NCBI RefSeq assembly: GCF_003946335.1
Contig: NZ_RHNX01000001.1
Location: 62,001-126,000, forward strand
From: Levilactobacillus fujinensis
GTDB taxonomy: Bacteria > Bacillota > Bacilli > Lactobacillales > Lactobacillaceae
Length of the DNA stretch: 64,000 nt
Direction of reading: 5' to 3'
The position numbers were made by a program, and so were the translations under genes. Numbering within the stretch: the first letter of the stretch is position 1; each line of letters starts with the position of its first letter. Below, one piece after another: positions 1 to 9,650 of this stretch. The notes beneath the pieces were generated by a model. It was not told the origin of the DNA and searched no databases. It was given only the letters and a program-made list of their open reading frames with translations.

Positions 1-1065
1 TTGGCTATAGATCAACCCATAAGTCCGGTTCATGTTGGTCTTCATCGTCTCTGGGAATACGTCAAGATTCGTCAAGATCCGATTGATGCGGTGCAGCATG
101 TAATCCAACAACGTCGTATCCTCCGGCAAAATCATCCGTTCGGCCGACGAATGGGAAATGTCACGTTCATGCCACAAGCTGACGTCTTCGTATGCCGTCA
201 CCATGGTTCCTCGCAACACGCGGGCTAAACCAGTCACGTTTTCCGAACCAATCGGATTACGCTTGTGTGGCATTGCCGATGAGCCCTTTTGCCCAGGATT
301 GAAATGTTCCTCGACTTCATGAATCTCAGAACGCTGCAATCCGCGAATCTCGGTAGCAATATTTTCGACACTAGTTGCAACTAGGGCCAACGTCGCAATG
401 TAGTCGGCGTGTAGATCTCGTGGCAACACTTGTGTGGCGATTGGTTGCGCGCTAATCTCCAATTGGTCACAGACGAAGGCTTCGACCTCAGGTGGCACGT
501 TAGCAAACGTGCCCACGGCCCCACTAATTTTTCCCGTTTCCACTTCGGCAGCGGCCCGGTCAAAGCGGACGAGATTCCGTTGCATTTCCGCATAGAAGCG
601 CGCAATTTTCAGCCCAAAAGTCGTTGGCTCGGCTTGAACGCCATGCGTCCGACCAATCATAACCGTGTCCTTATATTGGCGGGCCATCTTCTTTAACGTC
701 GCAATCAAGGTTTCCAAATCGGCCCGTAAAACCGCATTAGCCTGCTTCAACCGGTAGCCCTGTGCCGTATCCACAACATCAGTACTGGTAACGCCAAAGT
801 GAATCCATTTTCGTTCAGCACCTAACGATTCGGAAACGTTCCGCGTGAAGGCAACCATATCATGGTGGGTAACGGCTTCAATTTCGGCGATACGGTCCAC
901 ATCAAAGGTAGCATTGGCACGAATCTTGGCAGCATCTTCGGCGGGAACCTCTCCTAGTTTGGCCCAAGCCTCATCAATAGCGATTTCCACAGCTAACCAG
1001 GATTGATATTGATTCTCTAATGACCAAATCTGGCCCATTTCCGGTCGGGTATAGCGTTCTAACAT
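1..1065 (-). CDS. purB: adenylosuccinate lyase, C-terminus beyond the window
   Basis: Cleaves SAICAR and adenylosuccinate, releasing fumarate, in IMP and AMP synthesis. The minus-strand frame is open from an ATG at 1065-1063, preceded by AAGGAGG, to the window edge, giving 355 residues of a usual ~430. It opens [14 protein letters not shown], and the fumarase/lyase superfamily signature [10 protein letters not shown] lies at about 255-290. The C-terminal part is cut off by the window, so it is partial rather than broken. It is divergent from purA with PurBox-like sites in between. The family call is secure. Confidence 0.97.
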   Translation of the reverse strand, partial: MLERYTRPEMGQIWSLENQYQSWLAVEIAIDEAWAKLGEVPAEDAAKIRANATFDVDRIAEIEAVTHHDMVAFTRNVSESLGAERKWIHFGVTSTDVVDTAQGYRLKQANAVLRADLETLIATLKKMARQYKDTVMIGRTHGVQAEPTTFGLKIARFYAEMQRNLVRFDRAAAEVETGKISGAVGTFANVPPEVEAFVCDQLEISAQPIATQVLPRDLHADYIATLALVATSVENIATEIRGLQRSEIHEVEEHFNPGQKGSSAMPHKRNPIGSENVTGLARVLRGTMVTAYEDVSLWHERDISHSSAERMILPEDTTLLDYMLHRINRILTNLDVFPETMKTNMNRTYGLIYSQ

Positions 1066-1087
1066 GGCGATTTCCTCCTTGAAAGTC

Positions 1088-1137
1088 AGTAAAACACGAA
1101 CATTATTTTAATATTTCGGTATTGCTTCGGTATTTAT
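1088..1137 (-). promoter_or_regulatory. PurBox-like cluster upstream of purB
   Basis: On the minus strand, two direct copies of AATACCGAA (within 1112-1135) are followed by the inverted element ATGTTCGTG (about 1095-1103). They resemble the PurR PurBox, AWWWCCGAACWWT, with one to three mismatches each. They lie 30-70 bp upstream of the purB start. Binding by PurR is inferred. Confidence 0.5.
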
Positions 1138-1240
1138 CATAACATAGATTATCCTATTTTTACTAGAGATTTCCGCGACATCACGGGATTTATTCGTTGT
1201 GGGGCGACATTAAAAAGAACAATAATTAAGACAATTTAAA

Positions 1241-1288
1241 AAATAGTTCGCTTTTTAGTTGATTTCTATTCACGAACTTGATACAATT
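1241..1288 (+). promoter_or_regulatory. purA promoter with paired PurBox-like sites
   Basis: A promoter can be read as TTGATT (1259-1264), a 17-bp spacer and TACAAT (1282-1287). An inverted PurBox-like sequence (AAAAGCGAACTATTT on the minus strand, 1241-1255) and a direct one (TCACGAACTT, 1270-1279) straddle the -35 box. This paired, opposed arrangement is that of PurR-controlled promoters in Bacillus and lactic acid bacteria. The direct box is the weaker of the two. Confidence 0.5.
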
Positions 1289-1338
1289 ATTCTTGCTGGG
1301 TGTTCGGCCTAGTAAAAAATAACGATGAGGTGTTTGCG

Positions 1339-2625
1339 ATGTCATCAACAGTAGTAGTTGGTAGTCAATGGGGCGATGAAGGTAAAGGAAAGATCACGGA
1401 TTTTCTAAGTGAGAAGGCTGATGTCATTGCCCGCTACCAAGGTGGTGACAACGCTGGCCACACCATTGTCTTCAATGGTCAAACGTTTAAATTGCGGCTG
1501 ATTCCGTCCGGTATTTTTTACGCCGACAAGCTGAGTGTGATTGGTAACGGGGTCGTTGTGAACCCTAAGTCCTTAATTGAAGAGCTGACTTACCTCCACG
1601 ACAACGGCGTTTCCACGGATAACTTACGGATTTCCGACCGGGCCCACGTGATTCTGCCCTACCACATTCTGTTAGACCAGGCCCAAGAAAAGGCCAAGGA
1701 AAACAAGATTGGCACCACGAACAAGGGTATCGGACCCGCCTACATGGATAAAGCCGAGCGGATCGGGATTCGAATCGCTGATTTGCTTGACCACGACATT
1801 TTTGCCGATAAGCTCCGTCAAAACTTAATCGAAAAGAACAACGTTTTAACTAAACTGTATAATGTAGAACCACTCGATTTCGACACCATTTTTAATGAAT
1901 ACTACGCGTTAGGTCAACAGATCAAAGGTCACGTCACAGATACCTCCGTTGTGATCAACGATGCTATTGATGCCGGTAAAAACGTCCTGTTCGAAGGTGC
2001 GCAAGGGGTTATGCTCGATATCGACCACGGAACTTACCCGTTTGTAACGTCTTCTAACCCCGTTGCCGGTGGCGTCACCATCGGTGCTGGCGTTGGGCCA
2101 ACCAAGATCGACCACGTCGTTGGTGTCTGCAAGGCTTACACATCACGTGTTGGCGATGGTCCATTTCCAACTGAACTCTTTGACGAAATCGGTGACACGA
2201 TTCGCGAAACCGGCCATGAATACGGCACGGTAACCAAGCGTCCCCGCCGGATCGGTTGGTTCGACAGCGTCGTTCTCCGTCATGCTAAACGCGTTTCTGG
2301 CCTGACAAGCCTATCACTGAATTGTTTAGACGTGCTCACTGGTCTAAAGACCGTTAAAATTTGCAAGGCTTACGAACTAAACGGTGCGACCATCTATCAC
2401 TACCCTGCTAGTTTGGTGGACTTAGATGCTTGCCAACCCGTTTACGAAGAACTGCCAGGTTGGACGGAAGACATTACACATTGTCATTCCGTTGAAGAAT
2501 TACCCGTTAATGCTCAGAACTATGTGAAACGTTTAGCCGAACTGGTTGGTGTGGAAATCGCCACACTTTCCGTCGGCCCCGACCGCGAACAGACGAACAT
2601 TTTACACGACGTCTGGAACGCCTAA
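1339..2625 (+). CDS. purA: adenylosuccinate synthetase
   Basis: Joins IMP and aspartate using GTP to form adenylosuccinate, the first step from IMP to AMP. The start is the ATG at 1339 ([18 protein letters not shown], with the GDEGKGK phosphate-binding loop at the N-terminus); an upstream in-frame GTG at 1300 has no ribosome site and would run through the promoter region. The product is 428 residues, normal for PurA. guaC follows after 22 bp, so the two probably form an operon for adenine/guanine balance. PurBox-like sites upstream suggest PurR control. Confidence 0.98.
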   Translation: MSSTVVVGSQWGDEGKGKITDFLSEKADVIARYQGGDNAGHTIVFNGQTFKLRLIPSGIFYADKLSVIGNGVVVNPKSLIEELTYLHDNGVSTDNLRISDRAHVILPYHILLDQAQEKAKENKIGTTNKGIGPAYMDKAERIGIRIADLLDHDIFADKLRQNLIEKNNVLTKLYNVEPLDFDTIFNEYYALGQQIKGHVTDTSVVINDAIDAGKNVLFEGAQGVMLDIDHGTYPFVTSSNPVAGGVTIGAGVGPTKIDHVVGVCKAYTSRVGDGPFPTELFDEIGDTIRETGHEYGTVTKRPRRIGWFDSVVLRHAKRVSGLTSLSLNCLDVLTGLKTVKICKAYELNGATIYHYPASLVDLDACQPVYEELPGWTEDITHCHSVEELPVNAQNYVKRLAELVGVEIATLSVGPDREQTNILHDVWNA

Positions 2626-2647
2626 CCTTAATAAGGAGTGACTGCCC

Positions 2648-3634
2648 ATGCATCCTGCCGAAGTATTTGACTACGAAGATATTCAACTGGTTCCTAACAA
2701 ATGTGTGATTGAAAGCCGGAGCGAAGCCGATACCAGTGTGCAATTCGGTCCTCACCGCTTCAAAATTCCCGTGGTTCCCGCCAATATGGAAACCGTCATC
2801 AACGAACCGTTAGCCATTTGGCTCGCAAAACGCGACTACTTTTATGTGATGCACCGTTTCCAGCCCGAAGAACGCCGGGGATTCATCGAACGGATGCACG
2901 AGAAGTCACTCTTTGCTTCCATTAGTGTTGGCGTTAAGGCTGACGAACACGCCTTCATCGACGAACTTGCTGCCGCCAACCTGGTTCCCGAATACATCAC
3001 TATCGATATTGCCCACGGCCATAGCGAAGCCGTCATTCGTATGATTCAACAGATCAAGGAAAAATTGCCGGCTAGCTTCGTCATTGCTGGTAACGTTGGC
3101 ACGCCCGAGGCCGTTCGCGAACTGGAAAATGCCGGTGCGGACGCCACCAAGGTCGGCATCGGCCCGGGTAAAGCCTGTATCACCAAGCTCAAGACTGGTT
3201 TCGGGACCGGCGGCTGGCAACTCGCTGCCGTTCGGCTCTGTGCCAAGGCGGCCCGGAAACCGATCATCGCTGACGGTGGGATTCGCTACAATGGCGACAT
3301 TGCCAAGTCAATCCGCTTCGGCGCAACCATGGTCATGATCGGCTCCATGTTAGCTGGCCACGAACAGTCCCCTGGTAGTCTGTTGACCATCGACGGGCGG
3401 ACCTTCAAGCAGTACTGGGGTTCTGCATCCGAAAAGCAGAAAGGCGCCTATCGTAACGTTGAGGGCAAGCAGATGCTGGTCCCTTACCGCGGTGACATTG
3501 CCAATACGCTGAACGCCATGGAAGAAGACTTACAGTCCTCCATTTCGTACGCGGGCGGCCGCAATCTCATGGATATTCGCACGGTGGATTACGTCATCGT
3601 GAAGAGTTCCATTATGAACGGCGATAGCTATTAG
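2648..3634 (+). CDS. guaC: GMP reductase
   Basis: Converts GMP to IMP with NADPH and ammonia release, letting guanine nucleotides feed AMP synthesis through PurA next door. The 328-residue TIM-barrel protein carries the IMPDH/GMPR signature [11 protein letters not shown] with catalytic Cys at about residue 177. It lacks the CBS pair of IMP dehydrogenase and is the right length for GuaC. AAGGAGTG precedes the ATG, and a hairpin terminator follows the stop. Confidence 0.96.
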   Translation: MHPAEVFDYEDIQLVPNKCVIESRSEADTSVQFGPHRFKIPVVPANMETVINEPLAIWLAKRDYFYVMHRFQPEERRGFIERMHEKSLFASISVGVKADEHAFIDELAAANLVPEYITIDIAHGHSEAVIRMIQQIKEKLPASFVIAGNVGTPEAVRELENAGADATKVGIGPGKACITKLKTGFGTGGWQLAAVRLCAKAARKPIIADGGIRYNGDIAKSIRFGATMVMIGSMLAGHEQSPGSLLTIDGRTFKQYWGSASEKQKGAYRNVEGKQMLVPYRGDIANTLNAMEEDLQSSISYAGGRNLMDIRTVDYVIVKSSIMNGDSY

Positions 3635-3637
3635 AAA

Positions 3638-3690
3638 TTAAAAATCACGCAACGACTTTCCGATTGGAGAGTCATTGCGTGATTTTTAAT
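3638..3690. terminator. bidirectional terminator after guaC
   Basis: An inverted repeat with arms AAAAATCACGCAACGACT and AGTCATTGCGTGATTTTT (one unpaired base near the loop) is flanked by A and T tracts, so it could stop transcription from either side. Confidence 0.85.
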
Positions 3691-3696
3691 TCAGCC

Positions 3697-4130
3697 TCTG
3701 AAGGTTGAAAGTCCCAAAACACACATTATGATTGTTGTCACAACGATACTGGATCTAAAATTAGGCAACGTTGTCAAACCATCGCCTTACCGGCCGGCAG
3801 ATATGGGCTGAATCGGTGCGAACACGCGCCTGAGCCCATATCTGCCGACCTCTCGGCTGACGTAGTTGGTCTGAGGCAACATGGATCATGCGGCTAGGAA
3901 CGCTGCTGAATTATGCTTAAACTTTAGCAGCCAATTGGGATTCAGTGATTGGAATTGACACGCAGAATCAAAGCCGGAGGCAGCCAGGGATGTAGCTAGC
4001 CGTGTCGACGATGTTAGTCGGCGTCTTTTCCAGCCTACATCGTGGGACGACCTGGAAGCCCGTTCTTTGGCTGGAGGCGTTCCCCCACAGCAAGCGGAAT
4101 CCCTGGCGGCCGGAGTGCGGCTGTTTTCAC
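3697..4130 (+). repeat. intergenic repeat family B, long copy B1
   Basis: Non-coding and strongly similar to 20311-20600, and in inverted orientation to 17580-17845. It contains a hairpin with arms CGGCAGATATGGGCT and AGCCCATATCTGCCG (about 3798-3850). A segment of roughly 115 bp at about 3982-4105 is flanked by direct GCCGGAG repeats and is missing from the copies at 20311 and 15975. No open reading frame is convincing here. Confidence 0.75.
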
Positions 4131-4134
4131 TAAT

Positions 4135-4902
4135 CTAATTTTTAAACCGCGCCACAACTTCAGCACGCTTCGATTGCCGCAACAAAATTAGCGCCACCGT
4201 GCCATAAATAACCAACGGAATCAGTCCACTCCAAGCTGGTATATTTTGCTTGGGCATGAGCCCACCCCGTACTAACGCCTGGGTATCTAACACGAAATGA
4301 AACAAAATCGGCCAAATCAGACTTCCTGAACGCAAATAAGTGGCGCTCTGCAAGAGGCCCAAGCCGAATGTCATCAAAACCTGGGCAATGGTCATGGAAA
4401 CCGACTGATGCGATAAATTAATTAAATGGCTTGCCGCAAACAATGCGCTACTAAGTAAAACGGCTAACCACACGGCATTCCCCCTACCGACTCGCTGGAG
4501 AAACCCGACCAAAATCACACCGCGAAAGAGAGATTCCTCAAAAATAGCCACCAACAGTGCCATCGCAGTCATCACGGCCACGTGATTCACACTTTTCCCA
4601 TGTGCCAGCTGTGTTTCCAAAATTGACAAGAAAAAGACCACCAAAAATAGCGAAAATCCATTGACTCTGACTTGCGCGCCAAACGACTGGTTCGTTCGTA
4701 ACTGAATGCGTACCTTCAGCCAATAATGGTTTAATAACCAAAGCACCAACAGCACCGTAATCTCTTCTAAGAGCACTGATACGTTGATTGACAATCCAAA
4801 TTTTTCAAATAGCATCCCCGCGCCATTCATCACAGCCAAGACTACAAGCCATACGACCACCAAGTAATAAGCTGGCTGTTGCTTTCCCCTACTAAAATCC
4901 AC
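4135..4902 (-). CDS. CPBP-family intramembrane metalloprotease
   Basis: A 255-residue multi-pass membrane protein of the CPBP (CAAX protease and bacteriocin-processing) family. The family motifs are visible in order: EESLFRG, then FAASHL and FHFVLDT, which supply the Glu and His residues of the intramembrane active site. The start is a GTG at 4902 preceded by GGGGGAG. In lactobacilli such proteins often give bacteriocin self-immunity or process membrane proteins, but no bacteriocin gene is adjacent, so the substrate is unknown. It stands alone between a repeat region and the Mn cassette. Confidence 0.85.
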   Translation of the reverse strand: MDFSRGKQQPAYYLVVVWLVVLAVMNGAGMLFEKFGLSINVSVLLEEITVLLVLWLLNHYWLKVRIQLRTNQSFGAQVRVNGFSLFLVVFFLSILETQLAHGKSVNHVAVMTAMALLVAIFEESLFRGVILVGFLQRVGRGNAVWLAVLLSSALFAASHLINLSHQSVSMTIAQVLMTFGLGLLQSATYLRSGSLIWPILFHFVLDTQALVRGGLMPKQNIPAWSGLIPLVIYGTVALILLRQSKRAEVVARFKN

Positions 4903-5009
4903 TAAAACTCCCCCTTCGTGTGTTCGACATGAATTTAGTATACCGCTAAATTACCCGTCGCCGCGCTAGTTTACGGGTCAAAGGTTCTTTGCGGCTCACA
5001 ATAACCAAC

Positions 5010-5058
5010 AAAAAACGAAAAAGCCGGCCAATCACTCAGCCGACTTTTCCGTTTTTTT
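5010..5058 (-). terminator. terminator of the first usp-mntH cassette
   Basis: Read on the minus strand, a hairpin (ACGGAAAAGTCGGC with GCCGGCTTTTTCGT) ends in a T run, 65 bp after the usp stop codon. Confidence 0.8.
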
Positions 5059-5121
5059 CACATGACATACAGGTCACTCTATATAGTAACAAACTTTTCG
5101 ACTTCTGGCTTCTTTTCAGCC

Positions 5122-5556
5122 TCACCGAACGACTAGTACTGAGATGGGGGCGTACTTGGCCATGTAGGCGGCTTGGCTGCCAAAGTGACGACTGACACCC
5201 TTTTTCGCGAGCGACCCCACTACCAACAGATCTGGATGAACCTCTGGAATGACATCCTTCACGATGGTTTCCCCGGGTTCACCCTCGGTCACGATTGTCC
5301 GCACGTGTTCGACACCTGCTGCTTGCGCCTTTTCCTGATACGTTTGGACGTGGGCAGCCAAATCATCGTATTCGCCGTGCACAAAATCCGTGTTCATCAC
5401 CTGATAGACGTTCATCACCGCATTTTCCAAAACGGAAACAATGATTAGCTCGGCATCATCGCGCTTGGCTTGGGCAATTGCGTAGTCAAACGCCAGCAAT
5501 GCATCCGTCGAATCATCAACGCCGACCAGAATTCGTTTAAATGTCGTGGCCGTCAT
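5122..5556 (-). CDS. universal stress protein, copy 1 of the Mn cassette
   Basis: A 144-residue UspA-domain protein, cytoplasmic and probably ATP-binding and dimeric; it opens FKRILVGVDDSTDALLAF and ends with the family's GSLAKKGVSRHFGSQAAY and SVLVVR. The start is the ATG at 5556, one base after the mntH stop, with its ribosome site AAGGGGG inside the end of mntH, so translation is probably coupled. A longer in-frame reading from 5646 only runs into mntH. Its paralogue at 7309 sits in the same position behind the second mntH. A role in manganese or stress homeostasis is inferred from this linkage. Confidence 0.92.
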   Translation of the reverse strand: MTATTFKRILVGVDDSTDALLAFDYAIAQAKRDDAELIIVSVLENAVMNVYQVMNTDFVHGEYDDLAAHVQTYQEKAQAAGVEHVRTIVTEGEPGETIVKDVIPEVHPDLLVVGSLAKKGVSRHFGSQAAYMAKYAPISVLVVR

Positions 5557-5557
5557 T

Positions 5558-7141
5558 TTAGCGACCCCCTTCCGTTGTATCCGCTGCCTTGGCCTCGGCT
5601 GCCCGAGCAATTGCCAATCGCTTGTTGCCACGATGTAACTCAACAATCGTCCACGTCAGCAAGGCTAAGACTGCAAAAATCAAGAAGTAAGCAATATCGT
5701 TGGCTAAAGCTAATTTTGCTCCGGTCACATTGCTTCCGAAGAAATCTTGAACCTGGCCTGGCATCCCCTCAAGGTTCAAACCAGTCAACGCAATCACGGA
5801 GAACCAGCCTAATATCTTGAGCCACCAGGAGTTCTTGAACCGTTCGCCCATTTCCAGCTTGCTGTCGGTCATCATCAACAGCGGCAGCATCGAGAATGGT
5901 AGGGCAAACGCCAGAAAGACTTGCGAGTTATTCATCAAATCATTCAAGGCCACGTGTTCGTCAATGGCACTCTTGCCGCTGGTCAACATGACGCAGACCA
6001 GAACGGGAATGACGGACAGTACCCGGGTAACTAAACGTCGTAACCACAATGGCATCCGCAGGTGAACGAAACCTTCCATGACGACCTGCCCGGACAACGT
6101 CCCGGTGATCGTGGAATTCTGGCCTGAAGCCAATAAAGCGACGGCGAACAAAGTAGATAAGACACCCGTTCGCGCCACACTGCTCAACAGACCATTGCTC
6201 ATCGTCGACGTATCAGATAAGGCTTGGAACAGCCCAAAGAACGATGGATCCTTGACGGCGCCAGTCTTGAAGACGGCAACCCCCATAATCAGCAGCAAGG
6301 CATTGACGAAGAAGGCAAACGTCAATTGGATGTTGGAGTCCAGGCCCGCAAACTTAACTGTCCGGGCCACGTCTTCCTCATCGTTGTGGTCAATTGACCG
6401 TGTCTGTGCGATTGCCGAGTGAAGATACAGGTTATGTGGCATCACGGTCGCCCCAATGATTCCCAGCGCACCATTTAACGGTGTCATCCCCGCAACGCTA
6501 GTCCCCGTCGAGAAGGTCTTGCCCGTAGGAATCAAGCCCCTGAACACGCCACCCCAATCGGGATTGGACAGTGCGACTTGGTAAACGAAGACGAACAGAA
6601 TCACCATGATGAGGCAAACGACAATCGCTTCAATCTTCCGGAACCCAACTTTGGTGAGTAATAAGAGCAGTAACACATCAAAAACCGTGATGAACACCGC
6701 AATAACTAACGGAATGTGGAATAGAAGATACAGCGCAATTGCCGCCCCAATGACTTCGGCAATATCGGTTGCCATGATGGCCAGTTCGGTCAACAGCCAG
6801 AGCACAATTCCCAATGACTTACTGGTCCGCGCACGAATCGCTTGGGCTAGATCCATCTGACTCACGATGCCAAGTTTAGCTGCCATGTATTGCAATAACA
6901 TCGCAATCAAACTTGACATCAAGATGACAGACATCAACAGGTACTGGAAGTTTTGACCACCGGTGATTGACGTTGACCAGTTGCCGGGATCCATATACCC
7001 CACTGCGACCAACGCACCAGGCCCTGAGTATGCGAATAACGTCCGCCAGAATCCAATATTCTTGGGAACCTTCACTGTCCCGTTGATTTCTTCCAACGAC
7101 CGACCGTTGGCATATTCAATCAACTTATGCTTCTTTACCAT
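5558..7141 (-). CDS. mntH: Nramp-family Mn2+/H+ symporter, copy 1
   Basis: Imports Mn2+ (and other divalent metals) with protons across the membrane. It has 527 residues and about 11-12 membrane segments, with both metal-binding signatures: DPGN at residues 51-54 and MPHN at 234-237. The start ATG follows GGGAGGGG. It is followed directly by usp. The protein is about 80% identical by eye to the 527-residue neighbour encoded at 7744. A TTTTTAGGG motif lies about 75 bp upstream (7214-7222), shared with the other mntH copy and mntR, which suggests Mn-dependent repression. Confidence 0.96.
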   Translation of the reverse strand: MVKKHKLIEYANGRSLEEINGTVKVPKNIGFWRTLFAYSGPGALVAVGYMDPGNWSTSITGGQNFQYLLMSVILMSSLIAMLLQYMAAKLGIVSQMDLAQAIRARTSKSLGIVLWLLTELAIMATDIAEVIGAAIALYLLFHIPLVIAVFITVFDVLLLLLLTKVGFRKIEAIVVCLIMVILFVFVYQVALSNPDWGGVFRGLIPTGKTFSTGTSVAGMTPLNGALGIIGATVMPHNLYLHSAIAQTRSIDHNDEEDVARTVKFAGLDSNIQLTFAFFVNALLLIMGVAVFKTGAVKDPSFFGLFQALSDTSTMSNGLLSSVARTGVLSTLFAVALLASGQNSTITGTLSGQVVMEGFVHLRMPLWLRRLVTRVLSVIPVLVCVMLTSGKSAIDEHVALNDLMNNSQVFLAFALPFSMLPLLMMTDSKLEMGERFKNSWWLKILGWFSVIALTGLNLEGMPGQVQDFFGSNVTGAKLALANDIAYFLIFAVLALLTWTIVELHRGNKRLAIARAAEAKAADTTEGGR

Positions 7142-7200
7142 GTTGCTCCCCTCCCTTTAGGACTAGGCCAAGTGTACGGCAAAATCAGCGTTAGTGGCAC

Positions 7201-7222
7201 TTTTTTTAATCATCCCTAAAAA
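7201..7222 (-). promoter_or_regulatory. candidate MntR operator of mntH copy 1
   Basis: Minus-strand TTTTTAGGG, ATGA, then TTAAAAAAA. The same T5AGGG-N4-(T/A)TAA pattern occurs at 9393-9410 and 9651-9668. Repressor identity is inferred from the nearby DtxR-family gene. Confidence 0.5.
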
Positions 7223-7251
7223 TAAATATGTAAGCGTTAACTTAAACCCAG

Positions 7252-7293
7252 CAAAAAAGCCGGCCGTGTCGCGTTAACGACACTTCCGGCTTG
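7252..7293 (-). terminator. terminator of the second usp-mntH cassette
   Basis: On the minus strand, AAGCCGGAAGTGTCG pairs with CGACACGGCCGGCTT (one mismatched pair position) and is followed by six T. It lies just after the usp stop at 7309 and upstream of mntH copy 1, separating the two cassettes. Confidence 0.85.
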
Positions 7294-7308
7294 GGAAAGT
7301 TTACTTGA

Positions 7309-7740
7309 CTATCTGACGACCATGACGGAAATTGGTGCGTACTTCGCCATGTAGGCCGCTTGACTCCCGAAGTAGCGACTGACGCCCTTCTTAGCAATCG
7401 ATCCAATCACTAACAAATCCGGCTGCACGTGAGGAATCACACTCTTAACAATGGTCTCCCCCGGTTCGCCTTCTGCAATGACCATCCGGACACTGGCAAC
7501 GCCAGCATCTTCAGCCTGTTGCTGATAACGTTGGACGTGTTCCTTTAGCTCATCACGTTCCCCGTGGACGTAATCGCTATCCAACGCCTGATAGACGTTC
7601 ATGTCATCGTGTTCCAACACGGAAACAATGATCAATTCCGCCGTATCCCGTTTGGCTTGATGAATGGCATAGTCAAATGCCAACAATGCATCGGCCGAGT
7701 CATCGACCCCCACTAGAATTCGTTTGAAAGTTTTAGCCAT
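7309..7740 (-). CDS. universal stress protein, copy 2 of the Mn cassette
   Basis: A 143-residue UspA-domain protein (FKRILVGVDDSADALLAF, GSIAKKGVSRYFGSQAAY), clearly the paralogue of the protein at 5122 with scattered substitutions over the whole length. AAGGAGG precedes the ATG, and it lies 3 bp behind mntH copy 2, so the two are co-transcribed. Its retention beside both transporter copies argues for a functional link with Mn uptake rather than chance. Confidence 0.92.
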   Translation of the reverse strand: MAKTFKRILVGVDDSADALLAFDYAIHQAKRDTAELIIVSVLEHDDMNVYQALDSDYVHGERDELKEHVQRYQQQAEDAGVASVRMVIAEGEPGETIVKSVIPHVQPDLLVIGSIAKKGVSRYFGSQAAYMAKYAPISVMVVR

Positions 7741-7743
7741 GGT

Positions 7744-9327
7744 CTACGCCTCCTTGGCAGGTTCGTCTTTACCGGCTGCTAATGCTGCGGCAACGCGTTT
7801 ACTCCCGCGCCGCAACTCGAGAATCGTCCAAGCCAACAGGGCTAGGATGGCAGCATCTAGGATGTAGGCAATCACGTTTGCAGTTGCCGTTTGGCTAGCC
7901 GTAATCGCACTACCATAGAACCCTTGAATGGAAGCGGGCATGTTGATCAGGTTTAGATAAGTCAAGGCTAAAACGGAAAACCAGCCCAATACCTTGATCC
8001 ACAAACTGTTCTTAAACCGTTTCCCCATTTCTAGCTTACTATCCGTCATCATCAACAACGGCAGCATTGAAAATGGCAAAGCAAACGCTAGAAAGACTTG
8101 TGAGTTGTTCATCAAATCATTCAAAGCCTCATGCTCATCCAACGCACTCTTACCACTGGTCAACATGACACAGATCAATACTGGAATCACAGAGATCAAT
8201 CGGGTGACTAACCGCCGTAACCAGAGTGGCATCCGCATGTGGACAAATCCTTCCATGATAACTTGACCCGTTAAGGTCCCGGTAATCGTCGAATTTTGCC
8301 CAGAAGCTAACAGGGCGACCGCGAACAGTGTTGAGAGTACCCCGGTTCGAGCCACACCGGCCAGCACACCATTGCTCATGGTGCTGGTATCGGATAAGGC
8401 TTGGAACAACCCAAAGAACGATGGGTCTTTGACGGAACCACTCTTGAAGACGGCAACCCCCATGATCAACAGCAAAGCATTCACGAAGAATGCTAAGGTC
8501 AGTTGAATGTTGGAGTCCCAGCTGGTGAATCTTACTGTTCGCGCCACATCTTCTTCATCGTTGTGGTCAATTTCCCGCGTCTGCGAAATTGCTGAATGCA
8601 GGTACAGGTTATGGGGCATGACCGTCGCCCCAATGATTCCTAAGGCCCCACTAATTGGCGTTTGACCACCGATTTTTGGTGTGGAAGCCACTGTCTTCAT
8701 GTTGGGGACTAACCCGCCGAAGACACCGCCCCAATCGGGATTGGACAAGGCCACTTCGTAAGCAAAGACCACCAAGATGACCAGAATCAGACAAACCACG
8801 ATGGCTTCGATCTTCCGGAAACCAATCTTGGTCAGCAACAAGAGTAGCAGGACATCAAGCACCGTAATGAATACGGCAATGATTAATGGAATATGGAACA
8901 ATAAGTACAGCGCAATTGCCGCCCCAATAACTTCGGCAATATCCGTCGCCATAATAGCAAATTCGGTTAAGATCCATAATACGATGCCTAGTGACTTGCT
9001 GGTTCGGGCACGAATTGCCTGAGCTAAGTCCATTTGGCTCACGATACCAAGTTTAGCTGCCATGTATTGCAGTAACATCGCAATCAAACTTGAAATCAAG
9101 ATAATCGACATCAATAAGTATTGGAAATTTTGACCACCAGTAATCGACGTTGACCAGTTACCTGGATCCATGTATCCCACTGCGACTAATGCACCAGGCC
9201 CGGAATACATGAACAATGTTTTCCAGAACCCTTTCCCCTTCGGTACTTTAACGGTACCGTTAATCTCTTCGAGCGAACGCCCATTGGCATATTCAATGAG
9301 TTTATGTTTCTTCGGTGTATCACTCAA
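7744..9327 (-). CDS. mntH: Nramp-family Mn2+/H+ symporter, copy 2
   Basis: An Nramp transporter with DPGN and MPHN metal-site motifs and the same topology as copy 1. I place the start at the TTG at 9327-9325 (MSDTPKKHKLIEYANG), 8 bases after GAAGGGGG. This gives 527 residues, exactly the length of copy 1, whereas the open frame extends 15 codons further without a ribosome site. Differences from copy 1 cluster in the loop near residues 203-222 and at the C-terminus. A TTTTTTAGGG motif lies 66 bp upstream next to an AT-rich promoter. Confidence 0.95.
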   Translation of the reverse strand: MSDTPKKHKLIEYANGRSLEEINGTVKVPKGKGFWKTLFMYSGPGALVAVGYMDPGNWSTSITGGQNFQYLLMSIILISSLIAMLLQYMAAKLGIVSQMDLAQAIRARTSKSLGIVLWILTEFAIMATDIAEVIGAAIALYLLFHIPLIIAVFITVLDVLLLLLLTKIGFRKIEAIVVCLILVILVVFAYEVALSNPDWGGVFGGLVPNMKTVASTPKIGGQTPISGALGIIGATVMPHNLYLHSAISQTREIDHNDEEDVARTVRFTSWDSNIQLTLAFFVNALLLIMGVAVFKSGSVKDPSFFGLFQALSDTSTMSNGVLAGVARTGVLSTLFAVALLASGQNSTITGTLTGQVIMEGFVHMRMPLWLRRLVTRLISVIPVLICVMLTSGKSALDEHEALNDLMNNSQVFLAFALPFSMLPLLMMTDSKLEMGKRFKNSLWIKVLGWFSVLALTYLNLINMPASIQGFYGSAITASQTATANVIAYILDAAILALLAWTILELRRGSKRVAAALAAGKDEPAKEA

Positions 9328-9392
9328 AATCAAGACCCCCTTCTGTTTCCTACAAACCCAATTGTACCCCAAAATTTGATTAGTTCAATATC

Positions 9393-9410
9393 TTTTTTAG
9401 GGTAGCTTAA
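9393..9410 (+). promoter_or_regulatory. candidate MntR operator of mntH copy 2
   Basis: TTTTTTAGGG, TAGC, TTAA on the plus strand, immediately downstream of a TTATAAAG-like -10 region for the minus-strand mntH. It is one of three copies in this locus, and its position fits repression by promoter blocking. Confidence 0.5.
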
Positions 9411-9532
9411 CTTTATAATCTAAATTAGTTAATTAATTATTACTTGCTGTATGCGGTTTCATTACCAGCAAATCAAGCTATACTTTTATTGTTATCGGCG
9501 TGATCAACCGGCTGAAATTTATTTTATTATTT

Positions 9533-9560
9533 TAAAAAAACGCCTATAATCAGGCGTTCT
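9533..9560 (-). terminator. orphan terminator-like hairpin between mntR and mntH copy 2
   Basis: On the minus strand, AACGCCTGATTATAGGCGTT is followed by a run of T. No gene upstream on that strand needs it, so it could be an attenuator in a long mntH leader or the end of a small RNA. Apart from the two TTTTTAGGG motifs, the remainder of the 9328-9731 gap is AT-rich and shows nothing else. Confidence 0.6.
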
Positions 9561-9650
9561 CCCCCTAATTTAACCGCTATTTTCAAATACTAGCTGATAA
9601 AAGTTTGCAACCTTTCCCATAGTCAGTTAGAATTTTAGTCGTTGAATATT

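Noticed and set aside
4135-4902. Bacteriocin immunity function for the CPBP protein
   Set aside because: No bacteriocin precursor with a double-glycine leader was found nearby, so only the family is reported.
5558-9372. Several open frames of 80-116 codons on the strand opposite mntH
   Set aside because: They lack ribosome sites and mirror the same places in both paralogous mntH genes; they are shadows of conserved coding sequence.
9328-9372. A longer N-terminus for mntH copy 2
   Set aside because: It adds 15 residues without a ribosome site; the TTG at 9327 has GAAGGGGG at proper spacing and gives the same length as copy 1.
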